A stretch of DNA of 64,000 nt, from positions 2,976,001 through 3,040,000 of the forward strand of contig NZ_CP075338.1 in assembly GCF_023278365.1 (NCBI RefSeq). Direction: 5' to 3'. Made by a program: the position numbers and the translations under genes. Positions 42,357-50,791 of this stretch are shown in pieces (position 1 is the first letter of the stretch; each line of letters starts with the position of its first letter). Origin of the DNA: Epilithonimonas zeae (GTDB lineage: Bacteria; Bacteroidota; Bacteroidia; Flavobacteriales; Weeksellaceae). Below the pieces are notes generated by a model, which ran no database searches, was not told the origin of the DNA, and saw only the letters and a program-made list of their open reading frames with translations.

Positions 42357-43220
42357 TTAATTTTGTAAAGCCTTGAGACTCAGGTCTATATTGCTTGAAG
42401 AGTGCGTAATTGCACCCGCTGAGATAAAATCAACACCAGTTTTTGCTACCGAATTTAACACCTCACGTGTAATTCCACCAGAAGCTTCGGTTTCTGATTT
42501 TTTATTAACAATCTTTACAGCTTTAGTCATTGTCTCGACATCCATATTGTCAAACATAATTCTGTCTGCACCTGATTTTACGGCTTCTTCAACTTCTTCA
42601 AGGTTACGGGTTTCAACTTCAATTTTAAGTTTTAGTTTATTTTTTTTGACGTAATCTTTTGCCATTTTCACAGCATTAGTAATGCTTCCATTATAATCAA
42701 TATGATTGTCTTTCAGCATTATCATGTCATAAAGTCCATATCTGTGATTGGTTCCGCCGCCGATTGCCACTGCCCATTTTTCACAAACTCTGAAATTAGG
42801 AGTTGTTTTTCTGGTGTCAAGAAGTTTTGTTTTAGTTCCAACCAGTCGGGAATCCCAATCGTGAGTCATTGTTGCAATCCCGCTCATTCTTTGCATACAG
42901 TTCAGAACCAAACGTTCTGTTGAAAGAATAGATCTGGCTTTTCCAGAAACGATAAATGCAACATCACCTTTCTTAGCGGATTCTCCATCTTTGATAAAGA
43001 TTTCAACAATGAGATTTTTATCAAAAGTTTTGAAAATAATTTCTGCTAGTTCCACACCAGCCAAAATGCAGTTTTCTTTAACCAAAAGCTGAGCTTTCTG
43101 TTCCAAATCTTTGGGAATTGTTGACAATGTTGAATGGTCGCCATTTTGGATATCTTCTTCTAAAGCCAATTTTATAAATTCCTTTAAAACTTTATCGTTA
43201 GCGTAAGATGGTCTTTTCAT
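42357..43220 (-). CDS. nadC: Nicotinate-nucleotide pyrophosphorylase (carboxylating)
   Basis: A 287-residue quinolinate phosphoribosyltransferase that forms nicotinate mononucleotide in de novo NAD synthesis. Visible blocks are the early EDIQNGDHST, LLDTRKTTPNFR (PRPP and quinolinate contacts), AIGGGTNHRYGLYDMIMLKDNHID and ASGGITREVL. The length is normal. It lies in one strand-run with nadB, separated by a short lipoprotein gene; nadA is not in this window. Confidence 0.95.
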   Translation of the reverse strand: MKRPSYANDKVLKEFIKLALEEDIQNGDHSTLSTIPKDLEQKAQLLVKENCILAGVELAEIIFKTFDKNLIVEIFIKDGESAKKGDVAFIVSGKARSILSTERLVLNCMQRMSGIATMTHDWDSRLVGTKTKLLDTRKTTPNFRVCEKWAVAIGGGTNHRYGLYDMIMLKDNHIDYNGSITNAVKMAKDYVKKNKLKLKIEVETRNLEEVEEAVKSGADRIMFDNMDVETMTKAVKIVNKKSETEASGGITREVLNSVAKTGVDFISAGAITHSSSNIDLSLKALQN

Positions 43221-43226
43221 TTTGCG

Positions 43227-43811
43227 TTAGTTGATATTTTTATATTTGTTGAGAATCAATGAAAGCATTTCATAATCTTTTCCCTGACCAAAATTGTTAG
43301 TATTGGCCTTTGTTCCTATGATTTGGTTTCGATTACAGCCGAAACAAATTTTGGCGGCTCCGATAATTCTTTTATTTTTTTTGAAAACTAATATATCTCT
43401 AAATATCGGAATACAGGTAAAATATAATCCATCTCTTTCAGTGCTTTCGGAAAATAATTGTGTAATGCTTTGAAAATCTTTGGATTCTATCTCGGTTTTT
43501 TTGAAACCGACTTTTATGAGGTCATCCGTAAAATTATTGTTGTTGATGTTTTCAGTGGTTTCTCCCACAATCAAATCATATTTTAATTTATCCAATTCTG
43601 AATTATTCTGAAGGTTTGATAGATTCATTGCGATGTTTTCATCAATATCATTTGAATAATAGTCCACTGCATCAAAGTCAAAAAAAGGTTTGCCTGATTT
43701 TACATTATCACCCTGTTCCTTTGAAGATTTATCACCTTGGGGTTTTGAAAAATTACAAGATGTGTTAATGATAATTATAATCAACAAAAGAAACTTGACA
43801 ATAGTTTTCAT
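43227..43811 (-). CDS. Putative lipoprotein between nadB and nadC
   Basis: A 194-residue protein with a lipoprotein signal (MKTIVKFLLLIIIIINTSC, Cys 19), then a low-complexity charged linker and a small domain holding a CFGC pair (KICFGCNRNQIIG). The start overlaps the end of nadB by 4 bp (ATGA), and nadC follows 6 bp later, so it is in the nad operon. I do not know the family. CxxC could bind a metal or be a redox pair. Its role in NAD synthesis is doubtful given its export. Confidence 0.75.
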   Translation of the reverse strand: MKTIVKFLLLIIIIINTSCNFSKPQGDKSSKEQGDNVKSGKPFFDFDAVDYYSNDIDENIAMNLSNLQNNSELDKLKYDLIVGETTENINNNNFTDDLIKVGFKKTEIESKDFQSITQLFSESTERDGLYFTCIPIFRDILVFKKNKRIIGAAKICFGCNRNQIIGTKANTNNFGQGKDYEMLSLILNKYKNIN

Positions 43812-45406
43812 TGTTCAGTGATCAAAAGCGGTTTCGTAGCCAAATCCTTATTATAAAAAGCACCTTTATTTTCTTTCATTTCCAAAGATTGTTTGATAAT
43901 CAAATAAGAAACATTCACAAGATTTCTCAACTCCGAAAGTTGTGGTGAAAGTATGGAATAATTATAAAGTTCTGTTACGGCTTCGTAGATTTCGCGCTGC
44001 TTTTTCTTGGCTAATTCCAATCTTGCATTGCTTCTTACAATCGCAACCAGGTCACTCATCATCTCCTGAAGCTGTTTCCTGAGATATGTTACGAGAACCA
44101 TTTCGTCCATCATTTTCATTCCTTCCTCGTTCCACTCTGGAACTGCTTTCAAATCATCGAAATTGAAATCATTTTCTTTCAGCAATTCAACCGTTTTCAT
44201 CGCCGCATTATGACCAAAAACCAAACCTTCTAATAAAGAATTTGAAGCTAATCTATTTGCGCCGTGAAGTCCGGAATTGGTGCATTCTCCAACCGCAAAA
44301 AGATTTTTGATAGAAGATTGTCCGTTTTTATCAGTTTCAATTCCACCCATCAGATAATGGCAAGCCGGAACTACGGGGATCAATTCTTTGAAAGGGTCAA
44401 TTCCTTCTTCCATACATTTTTGATAGATATTTGGGAAATGATGCAAAAATTTTTCTCTATCCATTTCTCGGCAATCTAAACCTACAAAATCATCTCCGCT
44501 GATTTTCAATTCGTTATCAATAGCTCTTGCAACGATGTCACGTGAAGCCAATTCTTCACGCTCATCATATTTTTGCATAAAAGGTTTACCTGATTTTGTA
44601 CGAAGTTTTGCACCGTCGCCACGAACGGCTTCAGAAATCAAGAACAACATTCCGTCTCGTTTGGAATACATCGCCGTTGGATGGAATTGATAATATTGCA
44701 TATTCGAAACTTTGCCTTGCGCTCTGTGGACAAAGGCAATTCCGTCTCCTGTTGCAATAATTGGGTTGGTCGTGTTTTTATAAACGTGACCAGCGCCTCC
44801 AGTTGCAACTAAGGTAATTTTCGAAGTGATTTTTTTGATTTTCTTATTCTGTTCATCAAGAATATATGCACCATAAGCATTGATATTTCCTTTGTCCAAT
44901 TCTTTTCCAGGAACGTGATGCTGAGTTATCAAATCGATGACATAATGGTGCGGAAGAATCTCAATATTTGGAGAGTTTCTAACAGTTTCCAAAAGTGCTC
45001 TTTCGATTTCGAAACCTGTAATATCTTTGTGGTGTACAATTCTGTTTTCCGTATGTCCACCTTCTCTTCCTAGAGAATATTGACCTTTTTCCTGGTCAAA
45101 TTTTGCACCCCATTCAACGATTTCATTGAATCTAAGAGGTGCTTCCTCAACAACAATTTTTACAATCTCAGGGTCATTGATGTAATCTCCGGCACGCAAA
45201 GTATCGTCTATGTGTTTTTGAAAATTATCTTTAGAAAAATCTGTTACAACTGCCAATCCGCCTTGTGCATATTTGGTATTACTTTCGTCCTCGTTGGATT
45301 TTGTAACGATTGTTATTTTGGTTTCTGGTAATTGTTCGGAAATTTTGATGGCATAAGATAAGCCCGAAATTCCGGAACCGATTACAAGAACGTCTGTTTT
45401 TATCAT
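43808..45406 (-). CDS. nadB: L-aspartate oxidase
   Basis: A 532-residue flavoenzyme that oxidises L-aspartate to iminoaspartate, the first step of NAD synthesis. The FAD motif is IGSGISGLSYAIKI, followed by GREGGHTENRIVHHKD (substrate loop), ATGGAGHVYKNTTNP and MGGIETDKNGQS near the end. The active site His and Arg are in HPTAMY and RLASNSLLEGLVFG. It would feed NadA, whose gene is not in this window, then NadC, encoded two genes downstream. Confidence 0.95.
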   Translation of the reverse strand: MIKTDVLVIGSGISGLSYAIKISEQLPETKITIVTKSNEDESNTKYAQGGLAVVTDFSKDNFQKHIDDTLRAGDYINDPEIVKIVVEEAPLRFNEIVEWGAKFDQEKGQYSLGREGGHTENRIVHHKDITGFEIERALLETVRNSPNIEILPHHYVIDLITQHHVPGKELDKGNINAYGAYILDEQNKKIKKITSKITLVATGGAGHVYKNTTNPIIATGDGIAFVHRAQGKVSNMQYYQFHPTAMYSKRDGMLFLISEAVRGDGAKLRTKSGKPFMQKYDEREELASRDIVARAIDNELKISGDDFVGLDCREMDREKFLHHFPNIYQKCMEEGIDPFKELIPVVPACHYLMGGIETDKNGQSSIKNLFAVGECTNSGLHGANRLASNSLLEGLVFGHNAAMKTVELLKENDFNFDDLKAVPEWNEEGMKMMDEMVLVTYLRKQLQEMMSDLVAIVRSNARLELAKKKQREIYEAVTELYNYSILSPQLSELRNLVNVSYLIIKQSLEMKENKGAFYNKDLATKPLLITEQ

Positions 45407-45439
45407 TTTAATTTTGAAATTGTAGGATTATTAAAGACA

Positions 45440-45733
45440 TTAAATCTTTGGATAATTGTCAGGATTGGATTTGGCAAAACGAATACCAAAAACAACTACT
45501 GTTTTTGTAGATTCATAAAGAATATAATGCAGGAGAATCGGGAATTTTCTTACTTGCCTAATTCTAATTTCATCATATCGAATTTGAAAAAAAGGAATGT
45601 TTTCTAATTGTAAAAGACATTCATCAAAATTGTGAATGAATTTGTTTCCAAGCTCAAAAGAAATATTTGAATAAAAATCATTGACTTCATCCAAATCTTC
45701 CCAAGCTTCTTTTGTAAGTAGTACGACAAACAT
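45440..45733 (-). CDS. ParE/RelE-type toxin
   Basis: A 97-residue protein (MFVVLLTKEAWEDLDEVNDF) of the RelE/ParE fold, with IRIRQVRKFPILLHYILYES and the terminal VVVFGIRFAKSNPDNYP, typical of the beta-sheet core and end. The usual target would be mRNA on the ribosome (RelE) or gyrase (ParE); the sequence alone does not decide. Its start shares one base with the stop of the antitoxin gene (TAATG). A longer start would lie inside the antitoxin gene and was rejected. Confidence 0.8.
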   Translation of the reverse strand: MFVVLLTKEAWEDLDEVNDFYSNISFELGNKFIHNFDECLLQLENIPFFQIRYDEIRIRQVRKFPILLHYILYESTKTVVVFGIRFAKSNPDNYPKI

Positions 45734-45957
45734 TACAGATATTCTCCACGAATGGCACGCCAAGCTACAAAGTCTTCAGGCTTTGCATTTCTGACTCTTT
45801 CACGCATCAATTCTTTTTCCTCCTCAGAAATTTCAAAATCAAATTCTTCTTCTTTCGGAAAAATGATAACCTCAGCATATTCAGCATCAAAATTTTCTGG
45901 AAGTTCTATGCTCAGTTTATGATTTTTCACCTCAACGATTTGTCTGATTGCATTCAT
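45733..45957 (-). CDS. Antitoxin of a ParE/RelE-type pair
   Basis: A 74-residue acidic protein. The N-terminus (MNAIRQIVEVKNHKLSIELP) looks like an AbrB/MazE or small DNA-binding domain, and the C-terminal part (EEEKELMRERVRNAKPEDFV) is a helix likely to wrap the toxin. Position and overlap with the toxin gene support the role. It probably represses its own promoter. Confidence 0.75.
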   Translation of the reverse strand: MNAIRQIVEVKNHKLSIELPENFDAEYAEVIIFPKEEEFDFEISEEEKELMRERVRNAKPEDFVAWRAIRGEYL

Positions 45958-45980
45958 TTTAATTGAATTAAAGATTAAAA

Positions 45981-46607
45981 TTACAGAAATTTGATGAACT
46001 TATCCGCAGGTTTTCTCACTTTTTTGAAATTCTGAAAAATATCATCTTCCGCTCTGTAGCCAAGCGCCAGAACAACCGCAATTTTTTCGTGTTCTTTATC
46101 AATTTTTAGAACATTTTCTATGATTTCAGATTTGAAGCCTTCCATTGGGCAAGTGTCGATTTCTTCTTCGGCAGAAGCCATTATCAATGAACCCAAAACA
46201 ATATAGCTCTGTTTTTCGGACCAGCTTTCCAGTTCTTTCTGAGTGTAATTTTCTAAGAAAAGATTGATATTATTTCTAAAAGCAGACAATTGTTCCAAAG
46301 TCACACCACGCTCATTAATTATATGACTGAAATAATTATCAACATACTCCTTATTAATATGCGTTTTTGTAACCAAAGCAACCAAATGCGAGCAAGTTGA
46401 TATCTGAGATGGATTATAAAATGCCGGAATCAATTTCTGAATCGTTTCATCATTCTCAACCACCAAAAGATGATACGGCTGAAGTCCTAAAGAACTGACA
46501 GACAATCTTCCAGCTTCCAAGATATTATTTAACTTCTCTGATGAAATCTTCCTCCCATCAAATTTTTTTACAGAATATCGCCAGTTAAGTGCTTCTAAAT
46601 AATTCAT
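45981..46607 (-). CDS. Nitroreductase family oxidoreductase
   Basis: A 208-residue flavoprotein of the NfsB type, with NWRYSVKKFDGRKIS at the N-terminus (FMN and NAD(P)H contacts), SSLGLQPYHLLVVEND and AVVLALGYRAEDD at the end. It would use FMN and NAD(P)H to reduce nitro compounds or quinones. The substrate is unknown. It begins 12 bp after a TATATTTG box, and the toxin-antitoxin genes follow on the same strand. Confidence 0.85.
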   Translation of the reverse strand: MNYLEALNWRYSVKKFDGRKISSEKLNNILEAGRLSVSSLGLQPYHLLVVENDETIQKLIPAFYNPSQISTCSHLVALVTKTHINKEYVDNYFSHIINERGVTLEQLSAFRNNINLFLENYTQKELESWSEKQSYIVLGSLIMASAEEEIDTCPMEGFKSEIIENVLKIDKEHEKIAVVLALGYRAEDDIFQNFKKVRKPADKFIKFL

Positions 46608-46611
46608 ATAA

Positions 46612-46619
46612 CAAATATA
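46612..46619 (-). promoter_or_regulatory. -7 box of the nitroreductase gene
   Basis: Minus-strand TATATTTG, 4 bp upstream of the ATG; fits TAnnTTTG. The gap between the nitroreductase gene and the mraZ operator (46620-46802) holds no recognisable gene. Confidence 0.45.
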
Positions 46620-46802
46620 CTCATTTATGATTTTGGTTTAGAACCATTTTAAATAATGAAACTTTTCTAACCGAATTTTTTAAATCATTCATTGCAAATG
46701 CTTTATGGTAAGGCTTTTCGCAATATTTCATTTTAATTGATTTGTTATCAAATCATTAGCCAACAAAGCTGTGAAAACAAAAAGTTATAAACATTAAGTA
46801 TA

Positions 46803-46830
46803 AAAGTGGGTGAAAGTGGTAAAATGTGGT
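46803..46830 (+). promoter_or_regulatory. MraZ operator: three direct repeats at 10-bp spacing
   Basis: AAAGTGGG (46803-46810), AAAGTGGT (46813-46820) and AATGTGGT (46823-46830) lie exactly 10 bp apart. MraZ is known to bind AAAGTG[T/G] repeats in Mycoplasma and TGGG-type repeats spaced by 10 bp in E. coli. They end 11 bp before the -7 box, over the expected -33 region, where a bound MraZ would block RNA polymerase. Autoregulation of the dcw operon is therefore likely. Confidence 0.75.
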
Positions 46831-46841
46831 AGATTTTTATA

Positions 46842-46849
46842 TAAATTTG
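46842..46849 (+). promoter_or_regulatory. -7 box of the dcw operon (mraZ promoter)
   Basis: TAAATTTG fits TAnnTTTG and ends 6 bp before the chosen mraZ ATG, so transcription should start at or near the start codon. Confidence 0.6.
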
Positions 46850-46855
46850 CTCCAA

Positions 46856-47323
46856 ATGAAAAACTTCATTGGAACATACGAGTGTAAAATAGATGACAAA
46901 GGGCGCGTCAAACTGCCTGCTTCGCTTACGAAGCAGATGGAACATTTTGCAGATGAGCCATTTGTAATCAAGCGTTCGGTGTTTCAGAAGTGTCTTGAGG
47001 TTTATCCAATGAAGCCTTGGGAAAAACTGATGGCAAAAATAAACGGTCTGAACCGATTTGTGAAAAAAAATGCAGATTTCATCAGGATGTTTACGGCTGG
47101 AGTTAAAACTGCAGAGTTGGATAACGTTGGTCGTTTGCAAATCAGTAAGGATTTAACACAATTTGCAAATCTTGGAAAAGATATCGTGATTACAAGCGCT
47201 GGCGAATTGTTCGAGATTTGGGATAAAGATTCTTATGAACAGGTTATCTCGGTCAGTGAGTCTGATTTCGCTAGTCTTGCGGAAGATGTAATGGGAAATC
47301 TTGATTCCGAAGAATCAAATTAA
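46856..47323 (+). CDS. mraZ: Transcriptional regulator MraZ
   Basis: A 155-residue protein with two AbrB-like domains, each with the DxxxR-type signature: KIDDKGRVKLPASL and LDNVGRLQISKDL. In E. coli MraZ forms a ring-shaped oligomer that represses dcw and other genes. The start is ATG 46856 (MKNFIGTYECKID); an ATG 30 bp upstream lies inside the operator and promoter box and was rejected. It heads the dcw cluster and is followed by rsmH. Confidence 0.93.
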   Translation: MKNFIGTYECKIDDKGRVKLPASLTKQMEHFADEPFVIKRSVFQKCLEVYPMKPWEKLMAKINGLNRFVKKNADFIRMFTAGVKTAELDNVGRLQISKDLTQFANLGKDIVITSAGELFEIWDKDSYEQVISVSESDFASLAEDVMGNLDSEESN

Positions 47324-47400
47324 TAACTAAGAATAATTAATAGGTTTTTAAACCCGAATTATTAAATCATTATCAATCATCATTCATCAATAATAAAACA

Positions 47401-48294
47401 ATGTATCACAATCCTGTCTTATTAAAACAAAGTGTCGACGCTCTGGTAACCAATCCGGACGGGATTTATGTGGACTGCACTTTTGGTGGAGGTGGTCACT
47501 CAAGAGAGATTTTGAGCAGGCTTTCCGACAAGGGAAAGTTGTTTTCTTTTGATCAAGATTTGGATGCGTTGAAAAATACGATTGATGACCCGAGATTTAC
47601 TTTAGTGAATCAGAATTTTAGATTTTTGGAAAACTCGATGCTGGCTTATGGAATTTCTCAAGTTGATGGGATTTTGGCAGACTTGGGCGTTTCTTCTCAT
47701 CAGTTTGATGAAGCGGAACGTGGATTTTCCACAAGGAGCAATGCGCCGCTTGATATGAGAATGAATGTATTGCAAGGCCTTGATGCGAAGAAAATCATCA
47801 ACGATTACGAAGAAGAAGACCTCGCTAATATCTTTTACCAATATGGGGAATTGAGAGAATCTCGAAAATTGGCAAGAGAAATAGTTCATCACAGAAAAAC
47901 CAAGAAAATCAATACGACTGAGGATTTGAAAAATCTCTTCAATTATATTCCTGCATTTAAACAGAATAAATTTTTTGCTCAGGTTTTTCAGGCAATCCGA
48001 ATTGAAGTAAATCAGGAATTGGAGGTCTTAAAGGAAATGTTGGTTCAATCTTACAAGATTTTAAAAGTTGAAGGAAGATTAGTAGTGATTTCTTACCATT
48101 CTTTAGAAGATAGATTGGTAAAACGTTTCCTAAAAAACGGAATGTTTGAAGGTGAACCTCAGCGTGATATCTACGGGAATTATGCCAAAGCATTTGATTT
48201 GTTGCAAACCAAAGCGATCATTCCGGACAATAAAGAAATTGAAGAAAACTCAAGAGCGCGAAGCGCAAAAATGAGAATTGGAACAAAGTTATAA
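47401..48294 (+). CDS. rsmH: 16S rRNA (cytosine-1402-N4)-methyltransferase
   Basis: A 297-residue SAM-dependent methyltransferase (old name MraW) that modifies C1402 in the decoding centre of 16S rRNA. The SAM site is DCTFGGGGHSREIL, followed by GILADLGVSSHQFDEAERGFS and PLDMRMN; VISYHSLEDRLVKRF lies near the end. It comes second in the dcw cluster, after a 77-bp spacer that contains the ATCAAT-type AT-rich repeat. Confidence 0.96.
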   Translation: MYHNPVLLKQSVDALVTNPDGIYVDCTFGGGGHSREILSRLSDKGKLFSFDQDLDALKNTIDDPRFTLVNQNFRFLENSMLAYGISQVDGILADLGVSSHQFDEAERGFSTRSNAPLDMRMNVLQGLDAKKIINDYEEEDLANIFYQYGELRESRKLAREIVHHRKTKKINTTEDLKNLFNYIPAFKQNKFFAQVFQAIRIEVNQELEVLKEMLVQSYKILKVEGRLVVISYHSLEDRLVKRFLKNGMFEGEPQRDIYGNYAKAFDLLQTKAIIPDNKEIEENSRARSAKMRIGTKL

Positions 48295-48357
48295 ATCATA
48301 AATGATAGGCGATAAATGATTATCAATTACCATTCATCACTTATCAATTATAAAAAC

Positions 48358-48729
48358 GTGGCAAAGCAGACAACCTATAATAAGCAGAAAAAGAAACTCA
48401 CTTTTATGGACATCATAAAAGGGAATTTTCTTAACCGTGATGAGGTCAAAGCCCATTACAAATATTTTCTGTTCATTTTCGGATTGTTGATGGTGATGAT
48501 TTATAGTAATCACTTGGTTAATAAAAAAATAGAACACGTTAACAAGCTTAAAGAAGAAACGGAAGAATATAAATCCAGAAACGCTTACGCACAAAGTAGG
48601 CTGATAAAAATAAGAATGGAATCCGAACTGGGAAAAGAAATGGTTCAGGATTCTTTGGTGAGTTTGGAAAGCCACCCGATGAAATTATTGATAAAAGTAG
48701 ATAGCACAGATGATAAAGCAGCCAAATAA
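48358..48729 (+). CDS. ftsL: Cell division protein FtsL
   Basis: A 123-residue bitopic protein if started at GTG 48358 (VAKQTTYNKQKK). It has a basic N-terminus, one membrane segment (YFLFIFGLLMVMIYS, about 46-65), and a periplasmic coiled coil (NKKIEHVNKLKEETEEYKSR). FtsL joins FtsB and FtsQ to regulate FtsW and FtsI. The name rests on position and architecture, because FtsL sequences diverge fast. ATG at 48316 would extend it into the spacer; ATG at 48406 is another option. The end overlaps ftsI by 20 bp. Confidence 0.8.
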   Translation: MAKQTTYNKQKKKLTFMDIIKGNFLNRDEVKAHYKYFLFIFGLLMVMIYSNHLVNKKIEHVNKLKEETEEYKSRNAYAQSRLIKIRMESELGKEMVQDSLVSLESHPMKLLIKVDSTDDKAAK

Positions 48730-50707
48730 CAATTACGAAAAAAAACGTTCCAATGCGTTGAAGTGGGGCTACCTTTTTGTTTTGGGAGCTTTCATTTTGT
48801 TTGTTATCTTTTTGGGTAGAATTATGATTCTTCAGAATACCAATGTTGAAGAATTCGAAAATAATTACATCAGCAAAAATTACCGAGAAGCAACCTTGAA
48901 AGCAGCTCGTGGAAATCTTTTCGCTTCCGATGGTTCTATCTTGGCAACAACGGTGATGCGTTATGATATCTATCTAGATTTCAAATCAATGAGAGATACG
49001 ATTTACTCCAATAATATTGGTGCTTTGACAGATTCTCTTAGTAAAATGTTCGATAAGCCGAGAAGTTATTTCAGAGCGAAATTGGATGCACAAAACAAGA
49101 AAAATAATCAATATTATCTTTTAGCGAAAGGTTTGGACTTCGATGAGTATGATAGAATCCGTGAGTTTCCGATTTTCAAAAAAGGTAAAAATAAAGGAGG
49201 TTTCATCGTAGAAAGAAATTTCCGAAGAGAATTGGCAACAACGCAAATCGGAGCCGGAACCATCGGAGCTGATAATGGCGAATCAAAATCTGGTTTGGAA
49301 GGTGCTTTTAGTAAATTCTTAACCGGAATTGACGGAAAAAGATTGGAGCAAAAAATCACTTCTACACAATGGAAACCAATCGATTACTGGAAGGTTCAGG
49401 AGCCTGTTGATGGACAAGACGTTTATACAACTTTGGATTTGAGGATTCAAGATATTGCACATTCCGCATTGGAAAATCAACTCATCAAATTCGATGCGAA
49501 TCACGGAAGTGTTGTTGTAATGGAAGTTGAAACTGGGAAAATCCGTGCGATGGTTAATCTTAGAAGAACTGATCCGGGAATCTATGTTGATGCTTACAAT
49601 TATACTGTGAAAGATGCGCAGGAGCCAGGTTCTACATTCAAAACAGTGTCACTTTTGGCAGCGATGGACGATGGTTTTATTGATGAAAATACGAAAGTCA
49701 ACATCGGAAACGGAATCTGGACTTACGCAGGACAAAGAATCACAGATGGTCACGGCGGCGGAACTTATGATGTAAGTGATGTCTTGGCGAAATCAAGTAA
49801 TGTTGGAGCGGCTAAAATAATTACGCAACATTACGCTGATAAGCCGGAAGTTTTCATAGACCATCTTAAAAAATGGAAGATGTTTGATAAAATGCAAATC
49901 GAACTTCCAGGAATTGCAAAACCATCGATTCAGACACCTCAAAGCAAACGTTGGAACAAAGCGACTTTGGCTTCGTTGGGTTATGGATATTCTTCAAGCT
50001 TTCCATTATTACAATTGGTTGCTTTCTATAATGGAATTGCGAATAAAGGGAAAATGGTAAAACCGCTTTTCATTGATAAAATAATGAAAGATGGTAAGGT
50101 TCTTTACGAAGCCAATCCTGAAATCATGGTTAAAAAAATGGCTTCGGATAAAGCGATTACGATGATGACGCACGCTTTGACAAAAGCGGTTGAAAAAGGA
50201 ACAGCAAAAAGTATCTATACTCCGAATCTTAAAATTGCGGGTAAAACGGGAACGGCAAGATTCGAATATTGGAAAGCTGGACCAATGAAGTATCAGGCGT
50301 CATTTGCAGGATTTTATCCGGCTGATAATCCGAAATATACGTGTATCGTAGTTGTGAATCAGCCTGATCCTTCAAAAGGATTTTACGGAGGAACGGTTTC
50401 TGCGCCGGTTTTCAAAGAGATTGCTGGAAAGACATTCTTGAAAACGCCTCTGAATGTTGAGAAAGATCTTTTGGTTGAACATAAAGTTAACCTTAATAAA
50501 ATGACTGCACCAAATGTAAAGGTGAATGTCACAAGAGATTCGATGCCGAATTTGGTTGGAATGATTGGAAAGAATGTGATTCCTCAGCTTGAAAATCTGG
50601 GTTACAGAGTAGATTATAAAGGTGTTGGAAAAATTATGGGACAATTTCCTGCAGAAGGAGCGACTATTGGAAAGAACCAAAAGATTTATTTGAATCTTCA
50701 AAACTAA
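48710..50707 (+). CDS. ftsI: Penicillin-binding protein (FtsI/PBP3 type) with PASTA domain
   Basis: A 665-residue septal peptidoglycan transpeptidase. It has one membrane segment (about 18-41), a dimerisation domain (about 60-230), and a transpeptidase domain with motifs STFK (308-311, catalytic S308), SSN (362-364) and KTG (512-514). A C-terminal PASTA domain (about 603-665) follows, as in the Bacteroidota form. The start overlaps the end of ftsL by 20 bp. With FtsW it forms the septal synthase pair. Confidence 0.95.
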   Translation: MIKQPNNNYEKKRSNALKWGYLFVLGAFILFVIFLGRIMILQNTNVEEFENNYISKNYREATLKAARGNLFASDGSILATTVMRYDIYLDFKSMRDTIYSNNIGALTDSLSKMFDKPRSYFRAKLDAQNKKNNQYYLLAKGLDFDEYDRIREFPIFKKGKNKGGFIVERNFRRELATTQIGAGTIGADNGESKSGLEGAFSKFLTGIDGKRLEQKITSTQWKPIDYWKVQEPVDGQDVYTTLDLRIQDIAHSALENQLIKFDANHGSVVVMEVETGKIRAMVNLRRTDPGIYVDAYNYTVKDAQEPGSTFKTVSLLAAMDDGFIDENTKVNIGNGIWTYAGQRITDGHGGGTYDVSDVLAKSSNVGAAKIITQHYADKPEVFIDHLKKWKMFDKMQIELPGIAKPSIQTPQSKRWNKATLASLGYGYSSSFPLLQLVAFYNGIANKGKMVKPLFIDKIMKDGKVLYEANPEIMVKKMASDKAITMMTHALTKAVEKGTAKSIYTPNLKIAGKTGTARFEYWKAGPMKYQASFAGFYPADNPKYTCIVVVNQPDPSKGFYGGTVSAPVFKEIAGKTFLKTPLNVEKDLLVEHKVNLNKMTAPNVKVNVTRDSMPNLVGMIGKNVIPQLENLGYRVDYKGVGKIMGQFPAEGATIGKNQKIYLNLQN

Positions 50708-50711
50708 AAAA

Positions 50712-50777
50712 GCGACGAAGTCGCGTATGTTGGTAGAAATAAAAACGAATTATAATAACAATGAGGTGCGAAGCACC
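50712..50777. repeat. Pair of REP-like mini-hairpins between ftsI and murE
   Basis: GCGAC-GAA-GTCGC (50712-50724) and GGTGC-GAA-GCACC (50765-50777) are both perfect 5-bp stems with a GAA loop. Both are followed by a similar tail (TATGTTGGTAGAAA and AATATTGGTTAAA). They form a two-unit array, similar in design to the palindrome pairs around the RAYT gene, but of other sequence. They lie in the 84-bp ftsI-murE gap. Confidence 0.65.
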
Positions 50778-50791
50778 GAAATATTGGTTAA

